Positions 1 to 10,120 of a stretch of 64,000 nucleotides of DNA are shown piece by piece. Source of the DNA: Enterobacter sp. ENT03 (GTDB lineage Bacteria; Pseudomonadota; Gammaproteobacteria; Enterobacterales; Enterobacteriaceae); NCBI RefSeq assembly GCF_019218745.1, contig NZ_JAHUXA010000001.1:186001-250000 (forward strand). The letters are read 5' to 3'. The notes under the pieces were generated by a model, which was not told the DNA's origin, did not search any database, and worked only from the letters and a program-made list of their open reading frames with translations. A program made the translations under genes and the position numbers. Within the stretch, counting starts at the first letter, position 1, and the number at the start of each line of letters is the position of its first letter.

Positions 1-464
1 TGGTGAGCGTGGTGCAGATGCTGATCAACGCTTACGCTTTCGGCCTTTATCAGTCGCTGGGGATCTTTATCCCGCTTATCGTCACCAACTGTATTGTAGT
101 GGGTCGTGCTGAAGCCTTTGCAGCGAAAAAAGGCCCGGCGCTGTCGGCGCTGGACGGTTTTGCCATCGGCATGGGCGCCACCGGCGCGATGTTTGTTCTG
201 GGATCGATGCGTGAAATTATTGGTAACGGAACGCTGTTTGACGGCGCGGATGCGTTGCTGGGTAGCTGGGCGAAAGTGCTGCGCATTGAGGTGTTCCACA
301 CCGATTCCCCTTTCCTGCTGGCGATGCTGCCGCCCGGCGCGTTTATTGGCCTCGGCATGATGCTGGCAGTGAAATACCTGATCGATGAGCGCAGTAAAAA
401 ACGCCGTGCCGCTGCGGTGGCGACGACCGATGCGGCACCAGCCGCCACGCCCGGGAAGGCATAA
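1..464 (+). CDS. rsxE: Electron transport complex subunit RsxE (5' truncated)
   Basis: Inner-membrane subunit of the Rsx (Rnf-like) electron-transport complex, which in E. coli helps keep SoxR reduced. Only the C-terminal two thirds (about 153 residues) is present. The E. coli protein is about 231 residues, so roughly 78 residues lie before the window. The visible part has several hydrophobic segments and the conserved [24 protein letters not shown] region, then a basic, Ala-rich cytoplasmic tail. The in-frame GTG at position 3 is internal, not the real start. The stop codon overlaps the nth start by one base (TAATG), so the two are probably co-transcribed and translationally coupled, as in other enterobacteria. 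Confidence 0.95.
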   Translation, partial: VSVVQMLINAYAFGLYQSLGIFIPLIVTNCIVVGRAEAFAAKKGPALSALDGFAIGMGATGAMFVLGSMREIIGNGTLFDGADALLGSWAKVLRIEVFHTDSPFLLAMLPPGAFIGLGMMLAVKYLIDERSKKRRAAAVATTDAAPAATPGKA

Positions 465-1099
465 TGAACAATGTGAAAAGAAGGGAAATCTTGACCCGTC
501 TGCGGGATAACAATCCGCATCCGACCACCGAACTGAATTTCAACTCGCCCTTTGAGCTGTTGATTGCAGTGCTGCTGTCGGCGCAGGCCACCGACGTCAG
601 CGTTAATAAAGCCACGGCAAAGCTCTATCCGGTCGCGAACACGCCGCAGGCGATGCTGGAACTGGGCGTCGAGGGTGTGAAGTCTTACATCAAGACCATT
701 GGCCTGTTTAACAGCAAAGCGGAAAACGTCATCAAAACCTGCCGGATGCTGATCGAACTGCACGGCGGCGAGGTGCCGGAAGATCGTGCGGCGCTGGAAG
801 CGCTGCCGGGGGTCGGGCGCAAAACCGCGAACGTAGTGCTGAACACTGCCTTCGGCTGGCCAACCATTGCCGTGGATACGCACATTTTTCGCGTCTGTAA
901 CCGTACCCGTTTTGCGCCTGGCAAGAATGTCGAGCAGGTGGAAGAGAGCCTGCTGAAAGTGGTGCCTGCGGAGTTTAAAGTGGACTGCCACCACTGGCTG
1001 ATCCTGCATGGACGTTACACCTGCATCGCCCGCAAGCCGCGCTGCGGCTCCTGCCTGATTGAAGATCTTTGTGAATACAAAGAAAAAGTGTACGAATAA
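464..1099 (+). CDS. nth: Endonuclease III (DNA glycosylase/AP lyase)
   Basis: Base-excision repair enzyme that removes oxidised pyrimidines and cleaves the abasic site by beta-elimination. At 211 residues it has the family length. The helix-hairpin-helix LPGVGRKTANVV holds catalytic Lys120, and Asp138 lies in VDTHIFRV. Four cysteines (187, 194, 197, 203; spacing C-x6-C-x2-C-x5-C) form the C-terminal [4Fe-4S] site. The ATG overlaps the rsxE stop, making it the last gene of the rsx operon. A modest GC stem-loop follows at about 1106-1133. Confidence 0.98.
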   Translation: MNNVKRREILTRLRDNNPHPTTELNFNSPFELLIAVLLSAQATDVSVNKATAKLYPVANTPQAMLELGVEGVKSYIKTIGLFNSKAENVIKTCRMLIELHGGEVPEDRAALEALPGVGRKTANVVLNTAFGWPTIAVDTHIFRVCNRTRFAPGKNVEQVEESLLKVVPAEFKVDCHHWLILHGRYTCIARKPRCGSCLIEDLCEYKEKVYE

Positions 1100-1621
1100 T
1101 GTTCTCGCCCGTGGCTGAAACCCGGGCGCTTATTCCACCAGAAAGCCTCTTAATGTTTTTTTATCGCAAAAAATTTCTATAACACTCGCGGGGCAGTGCA
1201 TTTTTTGCAGTTTGTTAAATTAATGTGTTTTTCTGCAAGATTGCGCCTTGTATCAAAGAGGCTTTTTTTCAACCAGCAACAGATAAAACCAGTCAATTCT
1301 TAAAAGCTGGACGTATTCGCTGAATTTATCGCTTCCCGGCAGAATATATCGCCATATCCCAGAAGTACCGCGACCTTCACAGAGTAAAAAACTGCGTTTT
1401 AATCCATAGTGAAATTTAACGCTAAATAACATTTAGCCGTTCCGAGTTTTATGCCGCTCTGATTATATGTAACAGACTATTACAAAGGTCTTGCCTGAAA
1501 GCCCCGGATAGGGAACATTACCTGCCGTTTCCCCCCTCCACTATAACTATAAGCGCGATGAACTCTGGACATGGCGCACTGAACACCCCCATTAATATGG
1601 GATGTAAAAAAAGAGGTATAT
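1100..1621. other. nth-dtpA intergenic region (522 bp), leader and promoter DNA
   Basis: No convincing gene is present. The first 30 bases hold a weak stem-loop (cgcccg/cgggcg, 1106-1128) that may end the rsx-nth transcript. The middle is AT-rich. At 1468-1484 there is an inverted repeat TGTAA-N7-TTACA, about 140 bp before dtpA. E. coli dtpA is known to respond to OmpR, and this stretch is a plausible regulator site, but the match is not specific enough to name the factor. The dtpA promoter could not be assigned with confidence. Confidence 0.5.
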
Positions 1622-3124
1622 GTGTCGACTGCAAACAAAAAACCAGCAGATAACGTAAGTATGAACGCGTTCAAGCAACCGAAAGCGTTTTATCTGATCT
1701 TCTCTATCGAATTATGGGAACGCTTCGGCTTCTACGGCCTGCAAGGCATCATGGCCGTCTACCTGGTGAAACAACTGGGTATGTCCGAATCGGATTCCAT
1801 TACGCTGTTCTCCTCCTTCAGCGCCCTCGTGTACGGTCTGGTTGCCATCGGCGGCTGGCTGGGCGACAAAGTGCTGGGTACCAAGCGTGTGATTATGCTC
1901 GGCGCGATTGTGCTGGCGATTGGTTATGCCCTGGTGGCATGGTCCGGTCACGACGCGGCGGTGGTTTATATGGGTATGGCGACCATTGCGGTGGGTAACG
2001 GCCTGTTTAAGGCGAACCCGTCCTCCCTGCTCTCCACCTGCTATGCCAAAGACGATCCGCGTCTGGACGGTGCTTTCACCATGTATTACATGGCGGTGAA
2101 CATCGGTTCCTTCTTCTCCATGCTGGCGACCCCGTGGCTGGCCGCGAAATTCGGCTGGAGCGTGGCCTTTGCCCTGAGCGTGGTCGGTATGCTGATCACC
2201 GTCGTGAACTTCGCCTTCTGCAAACGTTGGGTGAAAAACTACGGCTCTAAACCGGACTTCGAACCGCTGCGCGTGGGTAGCCTGCTGCTGACGCTGGTGG
2301 GCGTGGTGGTACTGGTGACCATCGCGACCTGGCTGCTGCACAACCAGGGCATCGCCCGTATGGTGCTGGGTGTGGTTGCGCTGGGTATCATCTTCATCTT
2401 CGCGAAAGAAACCTTCGCAATGCAGGGTGCGGCGCGTCGTAAGATGATCGTGGCCTTCATTCTGATGTTACAGGCGATTGTGTTCTTCGTGCTGTACAGC
2501 CAGATGCCGACCTCTCTGAACTTCTTTGCGATCCGTAACGTTGAGCATTCCATTCTGGGTATCGCGTTTGAGCCGGAGCAGTTCCAGGCTCTGAACCCGT
2601 TCTGGATCATCATTGGCAGCCCGATCCTTGCCGCCATCTATAACAAGATGGGCGACAACCTGCCGATGCCGCACAAGTTCGCTATCGGTATGGTGTTGTG
2701 CTCTGCGGCCTTCCTGATCCTGCCGCTGGGTACCAAATTCGCCACCGACGCGGGTATCGTCTCCGTGAACTGGCTGATCGTGAGCTACGCCTTCCAGAGT
2801 ATCGGTGAGCTGATGATTTCCGGCCTCGGCCTCGCGATGGTGGCACAGCTGGTGCCGCAGCGTCTGATGGGCTTCATCATGGGCAGCTGGTTCCTGACCA
2901 CTGCCGGCGCAAACCTGATCGCCGGTTATGTGGCAAACCTGATGGCTATCCCGGAAGGGGTAACCGATCCGCTGATGTCGCTTAACGTCTACGGCAGCGT
3001 ATTCCTGAAAATTGGTATTGCCACCGCGGTGATGGCTGCGCTGATGGTGCTGCTGGCACCGAAACTGAACCGTATGGCGCAGGATGATTTAAAAACTGAC
3101 GCCCCGGAAATCGCGAAAGCGTAA
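1622..3124 (+). CDS. dtpA: Di-/tripeptide permease A (POT family)
   Basis: Proton-coupled importer of di- and tripeptides in the inner membrane. At 500 residues it matches E. coli DtpA (TppB). Family signatures are seen: the [19 protein letters not shown] region in helix 1 carries the ExxERFxYY-type motif (the second aromatic is F-Y here), and [16 protein letters not shown] and [13 protein letters not shown] segments follow. About 14 membrane helices are expected. The start is GTG, as in E. coli, and the reading [23 protein letters not shown] aligns with the E. coli N-terminus; GAGG at about 1612 serves as the ribosome binding site. A strong terminator follows at once, so it is likely a single-gene transcript. 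Confidence 0.97.
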   Translation: MSTANKKPADNVSMNAFKQPKAFYLIFSIELWERFGFYGLQGIMAVYLVKQLGMSESDSITLFSSFSALVYGLVAIGGWLGDKVLGTKRVIMLGAIVLAIGYALVAWSGHDAAVVYMGMATIAVGNGLFKANPSSLLSTCYAKDDPRLDGAFTMYYMAVNIGSFFSMLATPWLAAKFGWSVAFALSVVGMLITVVNFAFCKRWVKNYGSKPDFEPLRVGSLLLTLVGVVVLVTIATWLLHNQGIARMVLGVVALGIIFIFAKETFAMQGAARRKMIVAFILMLQAIVFFVLYSQMPTSLNFFAIRNVEHSILGIAFEPEQFQALNPFWIIIGSPILAAIYNKMGDNLPMPHKFAIGMVLCSAAFLILPLGTKFATDAGIVSVNWLIVSYAFQSIGELMISGLGLAMVAQLVPQRLMGFIMGSWFLTTAGANLIAGYVANLMAIPEGVTDPLMSLNVYGSVFLKIGIATAVMAALMVLLAPKLNRMAQDDLKTDAPEIAKA

Positions 3125-3149
3125 TCGCTTCGGGAAACGCAAATAAGAA

Positions 3150-3180
3150 ACCGCTGGCACACTGTCAGCGGTTTTTTTTT
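3150..3180 (+). terminator. Rho-independent terminator of dtpA
   Basis: A CCGCTG/CAGCGG hairpin followed by an unbroken run of nine T lies 25 bases after the dtpA stop. A classic intrinsic terminator. Confidence 0.93.
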
Positions 3181-3224
3181 AAGGTTTATCGTACACTTGA
3201 GTTTCATTCAGACAGGAGTTAACT

Positions 3225-3827
3225 ATGAAATTGTTCTACAAACCGGGCGCCTGCTCTCTTGCTCCGCACATCATCCTGCGTGAAACCGGGAAAGCTTTTA
3301 CCCTGGAAGCAGTCGATCTGATGACCAAACGTCTGGGCGACGGCAGCGATTACCTGGCGATCAACCCGAAGGGCCAGATCCCGGCATTGCAGCTGGATGA
3401 CGGTACGCTGATCACCGAAGCCGGGGTAATCATGCAGTATCTCGCCGACAGCGTGCCGCAGAAAAACCTGCTGGCCCCGACCAGCGAGCTGTCTCGTTAT
3501 AAGACGCTGGAGTGGCTGAACTATATCGCGACCGAACTGCACAAAGGCTTTACGCCGCTGTTCCGCCCGGATACGCCGGACGAGTACAAACACACCGTGC
3601 GCGGCCTGCTGGAGAAAAAACTGAGCTTTGTTAACGCCGAACTGGCTTCACGCGAATTTATCGCTGGCAACCATTTTACGATTGCCGATGCGTATCTCTA
3701 CAACGTGCTGCGCTGGGCGCGCGCCGTAAAACTGGAGATGGGCAGCCTGAGCAACATTGACGCCTTTATGGCGCGTGTGGCGGCACGTGAGAGCGTGATC
3801 GACACGCTGGCCGCAGAAGGGTTATAA
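3225..3827 (+). CDS. gstA: Glutathione S-transferase GstA
   Basis: Cytosolic beta-class glutathione transferase for detoxification and peroxide defence. At 200 residues it is one shorter than E. coli GstA. The N-terminal thioredoxin-like domain begins [15 protein letters not shown] with the mixed-disulfide cysteine at position 10. An all-helical C-terminal domain includes the [14 protein letters not shown] motif. The ribosome binding site CAGGAG lies about 7 bases before the ATG. In E. coli the next gene is pdxY; here the next gene is tyrS, converging from the other strand. Confidence 0.96.
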   Translation: MKLFYKPGACSLAPHIILRETGKAFTLEAVDLMTKRLGDGSDYLAINPKGQIPALQLDDGTLITEAGVIMQYLADSVPQKNLLAPTSELSRYKTLEWLNYIATELHKGFTPLFRPDTPDEYKHTVRGLLEKKLSFVNAELASREFIAGNHFTIADAYLYNVLRWARAVKLEMGSLSNIDAFMARVAARESVIDTLAAEGL

Positions 3828-3865
3828 AATTATGCCGGGTGGCGCAGAACGCATGCCACCTGCAA

Positions 3866-3899
3866 TAAAAAAGGGAGTGATTTCTCACTCCCTTTTTAA
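3866..3899. terminator. Bidirectional terminator between gstA and tyrS
   Basis: A perfect 8-bp hairpin (GGGAGTGA/TCACTCCC type) is flanked by A5-6 on the left and T5 on the right, so it can end transcripts from both convergent genes. Just before it (3832-3863) lies a short REP-like segment with a TGCCGGGTGGCG core. Confidence 0.88.
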
Positions 3900-3916
3900 C
3901 GCTTAAGGTTTAACGC

Positions 3917-5191
3917 TTACTTCCAGCACACCAGACAGTAGTTCTTCTTACCGCGACGCAACAGCGTGTAGCGGCCGAACAGACGGTCGCTGTCCACAAA
4001 GGTATATTCCGGATCGGCCTGTTTTTCACCGTTAATGGTAATGGCATTAGAGGCGATAGTTTTACGCGCCTGGCCACGGGACGGCTGCAGATCGGAATCC
4101 ACCAGCGCCTGCATCAAATCCGCGCCCTTATCCATCTCAACCATTGGCACGCCATCCTGGGCCAGCTGTTCGAAATCCGCTTCGCTCAGATCGCTCAGGT
4201 TACCGTTAAACAGGCTGGCGGTAATGCGTTTAGCGGCTTCCAGACCTTCTTCGCCATGGACCAGACGCGTCACCTGATCGGCTAACACATACTGGGCGCG
4301 CGGCGCTTTACCGCTGTTCTTGTCTTCTTCTTCCAGCGCATTGATCTCTTCCAGATCCATAAAGGTGAAGAATTTCAGGAAGCGATACACATCCGCATCG
4401 GCGGTGTTGATCCAGAACTGGTAGAACTTGTACGGGCTGGTTTTCTTCGGATCGAGCCACACCGCGCCGCCTTCGGTTTTCCCGAATTTGGTGCCGTCAG
4501 CTTTGGTGATCAGCGGAACGGTCAGACCGAAGACCTGTTTCTGATGCATGCGGCGCGTCAGATCGATACCGGAGGTGATGTTACCCCACTGGTCAGAACC
4601 GCCGATTTGCAGTGAAACGTTATGCAGTTTGTTCAGGCAAGCGAAATCGTAGCCCTGCAACAAATTGTAGGAGAACTCGGTGAAGGAGATACCCTGGTCG
4701 TCACGGTTCAGACGCTGTTTTACCGCTTCTTTGTTAATCATCTGGTTAACAGAGAAGTGCTTACCAATATCGCGCAGGAAGGTCAGCACGTTCATATTGC
4801 CGAACCAGTCATAGTTATTCGCCGCGATAGCGGAATTCTCGCCGCAGTCGAAATCGAGGAACGGTGCTACCTGGCGGCGGATTTTATCCACCCACTCCTG
4901 CACGGTGTCTTCGGTATTGAGCTTACGCTCGGCGGCTTTGAAGCTCGGATCGCCAATCAGACCCGTTGCCCCACCCACCAGCGCAACTGGCTTATGCCCG
5001 GCCTGCTGGAACCGTTTCAGGCATAACAAAGGAACCAGATGCCCCAAATGCAAGCTGTCAGCGGTAGGATCGAAGCCGCAATACAGCGCGATCGGACCTT
5101 GCGCCAGCAGCGAGGCTAATGCCTCTTCATCCGTCACCTGGGCGACCAGGCCCCGCTCTTGCAATTGTTTAATCAAGTTACTGCTTGCCAT
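3917..5191 (-). CDS. tyrS: Tyrosyl-tRNA synthetase
   Basis: Class I aminoacyl-tRNA synthetase that charges tRNA-Tyr. It is 424 residues, identical in length to E. coli TyrS. The HIGH-type signature is HLGH at 48-51, the KMSKS-type loop is KFGKT near residue 235, and a C-terminal S4-like RNA-binding domain ends in [13 protein letters not shown]. The start at 5191 ([10 protein letters not shown]) is chosen because GGAG precedes it and it matches the family. An ATG 27 bases upstream is in frame but lacks a good ribosome site. In E. coli tyrS is co-transcribed with downstream pdxY, which is absent here. Confidence 0.98.
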   Translation of the reverse strand: MASSNLIKQLQERGLVAQVTDEEALASLLAQGPIALYCGFDPTADSLHLGHLVPLLCLKRFQQAGHKPVALVGGATGLIGDPSFKAAERKLNTEDTVQEWVDKIRRQVAPFLDFDCGENSAIAANNYDWFGNMNVLTFLRDIGKHFSVNQMINKEAVKQRLNRDDQGISFTEFSYNLLQGYDFACLNKLHNVSLQIGGSDQWGNITSGIDLTRRMHQKQVFGLTVPLITKADGTKFGKTEGGAVWLDPKKTSPYKFYQFWINTADADVYRFLKFFTFMDLEEINALEEEDKNSGKAPRAQYVLADQVTRLVHGEEGLEAAKRITASLFNGNLSDLSEADFEQLAQDGVPMVEMDKGADLMQALVDSDLQPSRGQARKTIASNAITINGEKQADPEYTFVDSDRLFGRYTLLRRGKKNYCLVCWK

Positions 5192-5314
5192 CAAATTCTC
5201 CATATAAAACGACTGCACCTCTGCCGGTACACGGCCTTTCGCCAGTTACGAAAGAGACATAGAATAAAGCGCCGGAAACAGGAGCACCAGCGCTTAACAC
5301 AACATTTTTAGTGA

Positions 5315-5971
5315 TTACGGCGCGAGACGGTCAATTTTCCAGGCGTCATTTTCCCGCTGGTATAAAAAACGGTCATGCAGACGATGAGCGCCGCCCTGCC
5401 AGAATTCCATCTGCTCGATGCTGATGCGAAAACCGCCCCAGAAACTCGGCAACGGCACTTCACCCTGCTGAAACTTCTGCTTCAGTTCCAGAAACTTGCT
5501 CTCAAGGATACCGCGCGCGGAGATGCGGGTGGACTGTTGCGAAACCCAGGCGCCGATCTGACTGTCGCGCGGGCGGCTGTGGAAATACTTCACCACGTCC
5601 AGCGTCGACAGGCGCTCGGCTTTACCGGTCACCATCACCTGACGTTCCAGCATGTGCCAGGGGAAAAGTAAATTCACGCGGGGATTGCGTTCGATATGCT
5701 GCGCTTTGCGGCTGCCGAGATTGGTGTAAAACACGAAGCCTTTTTCATCATAGTGTTTGAGCAACACAATGCGCTGATACGGCTGACCGTTTTCGTCAAC
5801 GGTCGCCACCACCATGGCGGTGGGATCGGCAAGTTTGGCTTCGCAGGCCTGGCCCAGCCAGCGCTCAAACAGCGCTAGCGGTTCAGCGGGGAGATCGTTA
5901 CGGCGTAAACCGCCTTTGATATATTCACGGCGCAGGTGCGCAATTTGCTGCAGTTCATCGTGGTCTGACAT
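5315..5971 (-). CDS. pdxH: Pyridoxine/pyridoxamine 5'-phosphate oxidase
   Basis: FMN-dependent oxidase that makes the cofactor pyridoxal 5'-phosphate from the pyridoxine and pyridoxamine phosphates. It is 218 residues from the start MSDHDELQ, as in E. coli; an in-frame extension to 6031 would overlap mliC and is rejected. Conserved segments seen include [18 protein letters not shown], the [11 protein letters not shown] region and the C-terminal [20 protein letters not shown]. It lies upstream of tyrS with a 123-base gap. Confidence 0.98.
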   Translation of the reverse strand: MSDHDELQQIAHLRREYIKGGLRRNDLPAEPLALFERWLGQACEAKLADPTAMVVATVDENGQPYQRIVLLKHYDEKGFVFYTNLGSRKAQHIERNPRVNLLFPWHMLERQVMVTGKAERLSTLDVVKYFHSRPRDSQIGAWVSQQSTRISARGILESKFLELKQKFQQGEVPLPSFWGGFRISIEQMEFWQGGAHRLHDRFLYQRENDAWKIDRLAP

Positions 5972-6027
5972 GGCATTCGCTACGTTGTGATGGGGTGGCG
6001 CTATTGTGCGCCGCCCAGGTAGAAATC

Positions 6028-6351
6028 TCAACGTTGCGGGTTTTGCAGTTGACAGTTATCCAGTACAACACGGTCACGATGATAAACGGTGGCGCTGTCA
6101 CCCTTCGACCAGAAGACATAGATGCCGTCAGTGTAACGGGCGCCTGAAGCCGACAAGCCCTGCGTCAGCGTTAAGGGTTTGTTATCCAGCACAAAGCTTA
6201 CTTCTTCGCGGGGATGATTCAGCTTTACGGTCAGCGGTTTTTCATCACACTGGTATTCCAGCGTATCGGTATTCATCCGCTCCACAAACTGATTGTAGGT
6301 ACTACATCCTGCCAGCAGCACTGGCACACATGCGATTAACAGTTTTTTCAT
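6028..6351 (-). CDS. mliC: Membrane-bound C-type lysozyme inhibitor (lipoprotein)
   Basis: Outer-membrane lipoprotein that blocks host C-type lysozyme by inserting a loop into its active site. It is 107 residues with a lipoprotein signal peptide and lipobox LLAGC (Cys16 lipidated). The mature MliC domain has the conserved YQCDE start, the [10 protein letters not shown] loop and a late cysteine in LDNCQLQ for the disulfide. It lies upstream of pdxH and downstream of anmK, the E. coli order. Confidence 0.94.
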   Translation of the reverse strand: MKKLLIACVPVLLAGCSTYNQFVERMNTDTLEYQCDEKPLTVKLNHPREEVSFVLDNKPLTLTQGLSASGARYTDGIYVFWSKGDSATVYHRDRVVLDNCQLQNPQR

Positions 6352-6454
6352 TCACCTGCCCCATAGACTTTCCCGGTCTGAGAGGGCAATGCCCTCTCTC
6401 TTAACCCGCTCAGTTTACCGGCCGGTGGCGCACCGGGGAGTCAGGAAACTCTGA

Positions 6455-7588
6455 TTATGACCGTTCGCGCGGGGGAGTGCGGGGATTGGCGGGGAAAATC
6501 GCGCCCAGTACACTGGCGGCAGACGCGCCCGTGACCGACGGTAGATTGCCCGGTAAGCCGGCGACCGTGCGCCAGGCCAGCCAGGCGAAAGCCAGCGCTT
6601 CCATATCGTCGCCGCTGATCCCCGCCTCGTCAGTGGTAGAGACTTCGATGCCTGGCAGCAGTCCTGCCAGCCGCGCCATCAGCAGCGGGTTGCGACCGCC
6701 ACCACCGCATACCAGCAGGCGCTCCGCGCCACCGCTGAGCATGACCTGTTCGGCTATCGTCATCGCCGTCAGCTCCACCAGCGTGGCCTGAACATCGACG
6801 CTCGCGACGCCGGGGAAATGCGCCAGATGGCGCTCCAGCCAGCCGTAATTGAAATACTCGCGCCCGGTGCTTTTGGGTGCTGGCGCAGAGAAATAGGGGT
6901 CGCTAAGCATATTTTGCAGTAATGGCAGGATCACATTACCCGCGCTGGCCCACTGCGCGTCTTTATCATAAGGCTTGCCTTTTTGCCGCCAGATCCACGC
7001 ATCCAGCAGCATATTGCCCGGCCCGGTGTCGTAGCCGCGCACCGGCTGATCCGGAAAGAGCAAAGAGAGGTTGGCGATACCGCCAATATTCAGCACCATG
7101 CGCCGTTCGGTGGGATGCGCCAGCAGCGCATGATGGAAGGCAGGCACCAGCGGTGCGCCCTGCCCGCCAAGGGCCATATCGCGGCGGCGGAAATCGCCCA
7201 CTACCGTGATGCCAGTGCGCGCGACGATCTGATTATTGTCACCGATTTGCAGCGTGTGCGGCGCATCGCCCTGCGGTTCATGCCAGACGGTTTGCCCGTG
7301 GCAGCCAATCGCTACCACATCTTCAGCGCGTACCTGCTCCTGGGCCATCAATGCCAGCACCGCGTCGGCAAAGAGTTTGCCCAGCTGCGTATCAAGCTGG
7401 CCGAACTGTGACAGCGTGAGCTGCTGCCCCTGGCAAATGTTAAGGATCGCCTGCTTAAGCGGTACGGGGATGGGATACGTCAGGCTAGCCTGCTGCGCCA
7501 CCATTCGGTCATCAATTGCCGCAAGGACCACATCCACCCCGTCCAGGCTGGTTCCCGACATAACGCCAATGTAGCGACCTGATTTCAT
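6455..7588 (-). CDS. anmK: Anhydro-N-acetylmuramic acid kinase
   Basis: Phosphorylates and opens 1,6-anhydro-MurNAc to MurNAc-6-phosphate in murein recycling. It is 377 residues, slightly longer than the roughly 369 of E. coli. The ATPase fold begins [21 protein letters not shown], and a DTGPGN motif and a C-terminal [11 protein letters not shown] motif are seen. The start at 7588 has AGGAAGG 4-5 bases upstream; an in-frame ATG at 7642 adds 18 residues unlike the family. A stem-loop at 6380-6400 lies beyond the stop. Confidence 0.96.
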   Translation of the reverse strand: MKSGRYIGVMSGTSLDGVDVVLAAIDDRMVAQQASLTYPIPVPLKQAILNICQGQQLTLSQFGQLDTQLGKLFADAVLALMAQEQVRAEDVVAIGCHGQTVWHEPQGDAPHTLQIGDNNQIVARTGITVVGDFRRRDMALGGQGAPLVPAFHHALLAHPTERRMVLNIGGIANLSLLFPDQPVRGYDTGPGNMLLDAWIWRQKGKPYDKDAQWASAGNVILPLLQNMLSDPYFSAPAPKSTGREYFNYGWLERHLAHFPGVASVDVQATLVELTAMTIAEQVMLSGGAERLLVCGGGGRNPLLMARLAGLLPGIEVSTTDEAGISGDDMEALAFAWLAWRTVAGLPGNLPSVTGASAASVLGAIFPANPRTPPRERS

Positions 7589-7727
7589 ACGCCTTCCTGT
7601 TTGCGTGCGGATTAAAAGATACCAGACACAACACTCCACCATAAAGTGGCGGCTAATACTATGAAGTCTTATGTCTTTTTGTGTATAGCCGTTATCGTCC
7701 CGCCCTTTTTGTCGCTACACTGGTTTC

Positions 7728-7761
7728 GTTTAGACACAGTTAAACGGGCCAAAGGTACAAT
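7728..7761 (+). promoter_or_regulatory. PhoP box and -10 of the slyB promoter
   Basis: Direct repeat GTTTA (7728-7732) and GTTAA (7739-7743), 11 bp apart, is a PhoP box. It is followed after 12 bp by TACAAT (7756-7761), the spacing of PhoP-activated promoters. E. coli slyB is a known PhoPQ target. A second, sigma-70-like -10 (TATAAT, 7808-7813) with TTGTGT 18 bp upstream suggests another start nearer the gene. Confidence 0.82.
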
Positions 7762-7867
7762 ATTTGCCATGTTTTGGCAGAAGTTGTGTTCTCACTGGGT
7801 AAATGCCATATAATTTAGTTATACGGATGCTCACCTGAGCGTTTCATGTTGGACAGGAGATTCATAA

Positions 7868-8335
7868 ATGATGTTACGTGTTTTGGCCGTTTCGCTGGTT
7901 GGCTTCACCCTTGCAGGTTGTGTGAACAACGATAGCCTTTCCGGGGACGTTTATACGGCATCCGAAGCCAAGCAGGTTCAGAATGTGACCTATGGTACTG
8001 TCGTCAATGTGCGTCCGGTGCAGATCCAGGGCGGCGATGATTCTAACGTCATTGGCGCATTAGGCGGCGCGGTGCTGGGCGGCTTCCTCGGTAACACCGT
8101 TGGCGGTGGTACCGGTCGTTCGCTGGCAACAGCGGCTGGTGCGGTTGCAGGTGGTGTAGCCGGTCAGGGCGTGCAGGGTTCGATGAACAAAACCCAGGGC
8201 GTTGAGCTGGAAATTCGTAAAGACGACGGCAACAGCATTATCGTGGTGCAGAAACAGGGTAACTCCCGCTTCTCCCCGGGTCAGCGTGTTGCGCTGGCCA
8301 CCAATGGCAGCCAGGTAACGGCGTCTCCGCGTTAA
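7868..8335 (+). CDS. slyB: Outer-membrane lipoprotein SlyB
   Basis: Glycine-zipper lipoprotein of the outer membrane, part of the PhoPQ envelope-stress response. It is 155 residues, with signal peptide and lipobox LAGC (Cys18). The Gly-rich segment at about residues 61-100 (GALGGAVLGGFLGNTVGGG and AAGAVAGGVAG) is the Rick_17kDa/glycine-zipper domain. The ribosome site GGACAGGAG precedes the ATG. It is transcribed convergently with slyA and separated by a shared terminator. Confidence 0.97.
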   Translation: MMLRVLAVSLVGFTLAGCVNNDSLSGDVYTASEAKQVQNVTYGTVVNVRPVQIQGGDDSNVIGALGGAVLGGFLGNTVGGGTGRSLATAAGAVAGGVAGQGVQGSMNKTQGVELEIRKDDGNSIIVVQKQGNSRFSPGQRVALATNGSQVTASPR

Positions 8336-8353
8336 TTACTCCGCCTTGTGATA

Positions 8354-8386
8354 ATAAAAAAGCCCTGCATTGCAGGGCTTTTTACG
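8354..8386. terminator. Bidirectional terminator between slyB and slyA
   Basis: Perfect hairpin AAGCCCTGCA/TGCAGGGCTT flanked by A6 and T5; it serves both convergent genes. Confidence 0.93.
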
Positions 8387-8821
8387 TTAATCGCGCGTAT
8401 GTAATTCAATAATGTTTTGCTCAAGACGTGCGATAAGGCTGATAAGCTGCGTCAGTTCTTCATCTGAAATTCCCGCCAGTATTTCCCCACGCGTCTTTCT
8501 GATCACCGTTTCCATTTCATCTATAATGGGTGTGGCTTTCTCTGTGAGCTTAATACGTTTTGCACGACGGTCACTGGCGCAGGTCTGACGGGAGATAAGC
8601 CCCTTGTCTTCCAGCTGATCCAGCGTACGCACCAGCGAAGGCTGTTCAATGCCGATCGCTTTTGCCAGTTGAATTTGCGACTGCTCGGGAGGTAACTGGT
8701 GAATATTATGCAGCGTTACCCAGTGAGTCTGCGTTAATTCCAGAGGTTTGAGGCGATGGTCAATTAAAGCACGCCAGATGCGCACTAAACGTGCCAGATC
8801 AGAACCTAATGGCGATTCCAA
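8387..8821 (-). CDS. slyA: MarR-family transcriptional regulator SlyA
   Basis: Dimeric winged-helix regulator that often counteracts H-NS; it controls envelope and stress genes in enterobacteria. The wing helix region [29 protein letters not shown] is typical. The start is chosen as TTG (8821), giving 144 residues as in E. coli and Salmonella, because AAGGAG is 6 bases upstream of it. An ATG at 8827 abuts the same ribosome site with no spacing and would add only two residues. A SlyA palindrome lies just upstream, consistent with autorepression. Confidence 0.96.
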   Translation of the reverse strand: MESPLGSDLARLVRIWRALIDHRLKPLELTQTHWVTLHNIHQLPPEQSQIQLAKAIGIEQPSLVRTLDQLEDKGLISRQTCASDRRAKRIKLTEKATPIIDEMETVIRKTRGEILAGISDEELTQLISLIARLEQNIIELHTRD

Positions 8822-8837
8822 TTTCATCTCCTTATAA

Positions 8838-8849
8838 TTAGCTTGCTAA
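8838..8849. promoter_or_regulatory. SlyA operator
   Basis: TTAGCTTGCTAA matches the known SlyA palindrome TTAGCAAGCTAA at all but two central positions. It lies 17 bases upstream of the slyA start, so it likely mediates autoregulation and may also affect the divergent ydhIJK genes. Confidence 0.8.
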
Positions 8850-9022
8850 GTTATTATACTGATTTTAGAATAGTGTGCAGCATTTATATTGGTAAAACAA
8901 ATGTAAAGCTTTTCTGTATTTTACTATGTAATTGTTTTTAAAGACTTCCCGCACGAACATTATTGTTACTTTTTTGTGTTTTATTCACATTACGCGCTTA
9001 ACTCTGCACAGGATCCCCAACC

Positions 9023-9259
9023 GTGACGTTCAGGTTCTTTACCACCGGCTTGCCACTGCAGGATCTGATCGTCGGCGCTTCCGTCTATTTTCCGCCGCTG
9101 TTTTATGCCGTTGCGCTCGGTTTCTTTCTTTGGCTTATTATCCATCGTCTGCTGCGCAGCTGGCTCTATGCTGGTGAGATCTGGCATCCATTGCTGCTGG
9201 ATCTTTCCTTGTTTGTCATTTCGGTGGCGCTGGCGCAGGCCCTTTTGATCGCGTGGTAA
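9023..9259 (+). CDS. ydhI: Small DUF1656 membrane protein YdhI
   Basis: 78-residue inner-membrane protein with two hydrophobic segments (about 19-42 and 55-77) and the DUF1656 core with [14 protein letters not shown]. The function is unknown, but the family almost always sits beside an HlyD-type adaptor and an FUSC-type pump, as here. The start is GTG with AGGA about 10 bases upstream; length and sequence match E. coli YdhI. It diverges from slyA and begins the ydhI-ydhJ-ydhK operon. Confidence 0.9.
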   Translation: MTFRFFTTGLPLQDLIVGASVYFPPLFYAVALGFFLWLIIHRLLRSWLYAGEIWHPLLLDLSLFVISVALAQALLIAW

Positions 9260-9266
9260 CTCCTGC

Positions 9267-10118
9267 ATGAAAACCCTTAAATATTTCTCGACGCTGCTGG
9301 TACTGGCCCTCGCGATTGTCGCCGGGATTGGGCTATGGAATTACTATATGCAGTCGCCGTGGACGCGAGACGGAAAAATCCGCGCCGAACAGGTCAGCGT
9401 GACGCCGCAGGTTTCCGGCAGCATCACGGCGATCAGCGTGCGCGATAACCAGTTTGTTCATGCCGGCGAGGCGCTGTTCCGCATCGACGAAACGCCCTAT
9501 CGCATCGCCATTTTAAACGCCGAAGCCCAGCTGGCCCGCGCGCAGACGGAACTGGCGAAAGCCAATAACGAAGCCAGCCGCCGCCGTCACCTCCCCCACA
9601 ATTATATTTCCGCCGAAGATCTGGATACCGCCAATATCAACGTCAAGGCTATGCAGGCCGACGTCGCAGTCGCCCAGGCCGAGCTTGCGCAGGCGCAGTG
9701 GCAGCACCAGCAGACCACGGTGAAATCGCCGGTGGATGGCTGGGTTACTAACCTTTCCGCGCGGGTGGGTAATTACGCTACGGCCGGCCAGCCGGTATTT
9801 GCGGTAGTGGACAGCCATTCGTTCTACGTAGTGGGCTATTTCGAAGAAAGCAAATTGCGGCATATTCGTGAAGGCATGCCTGCCAGCGTGGTGCTCTACA
9901 GCAGCGATCAAAAGTTACAGGGTCACGTATCCAGCATCGGTCGCGCGATTTACGATCAGAGTGTAGAGAGCGACGGCAGCCTGGTAGCCGACGTCAAACC
10001 TAATGTGCCCTGGGTACGTCTGGCCCAGCGCGTGCCGGTACGCATTGAGTTTGATGCGCCGCCGCAGGGACTGACTCTGGTATCCGGCACCACCTGTACC
10101 GTGGCAATCGGGCGCTGA
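9267..10118 (+). CDS. ydhJ: HlyD/EmrA-type membrane fusion protein YdhJ
   Basis: Periplasmic adaptor of a small-molecule efflux system, 283 residues (E. coli 285). It has an N-terminal membrane anchor (about 7-27), a biotinyl-lipoyl-like half-domain ([15 protein letters not shown]), a coiled-coil hairpin rich in Ala, Glu and Gln (about 85-150), then the second lipoyl half ([13 protein letters not shown]) and a beta-barrel. It starts 7 bases after ydhI. The relation to AaeA suggests export of aromatic acids or similar compounds, but the substrate is not known. Confidence 0.92.
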   Translation: MKTLKYFSTLLVLALAIVAGIGLWNYYMQSPWTRDGKIRAEQVSVTPQVSGSITAISVRDNQFVHAGEALFRIDETPYRIAILNAEAQLARAQTELAKANNEASRRRHLPHNYISAEDLDTANINVKAMQADVAVAQAELAQAQWQHQQTTVKSPVDGWVTNLSARVGNYATAGQPVFAVVDSHSFYVVGYFEESKLRHIREGMPASVVLYSSDQKLQGHVSSIGRAIYDQSVESDGSLVADVKPNVPWVRLAQRVPVRIEFDAPPQGLTLVSGTTCTVAIGR

Positions 10119-10120
10119 CG

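Noticed and set aside
50..1009. 319-codon minus-strand ORF over rsxE-nth
   Set aside because: Antisense shadow of two well-identified genes.
1622..1664. Downstream ATG ([10 protein letters not shown]) as the dtpA start
   Set aside because: The GTG start is conserved in E. coli and has GAGG upstream; the internal ATG lacks a site.
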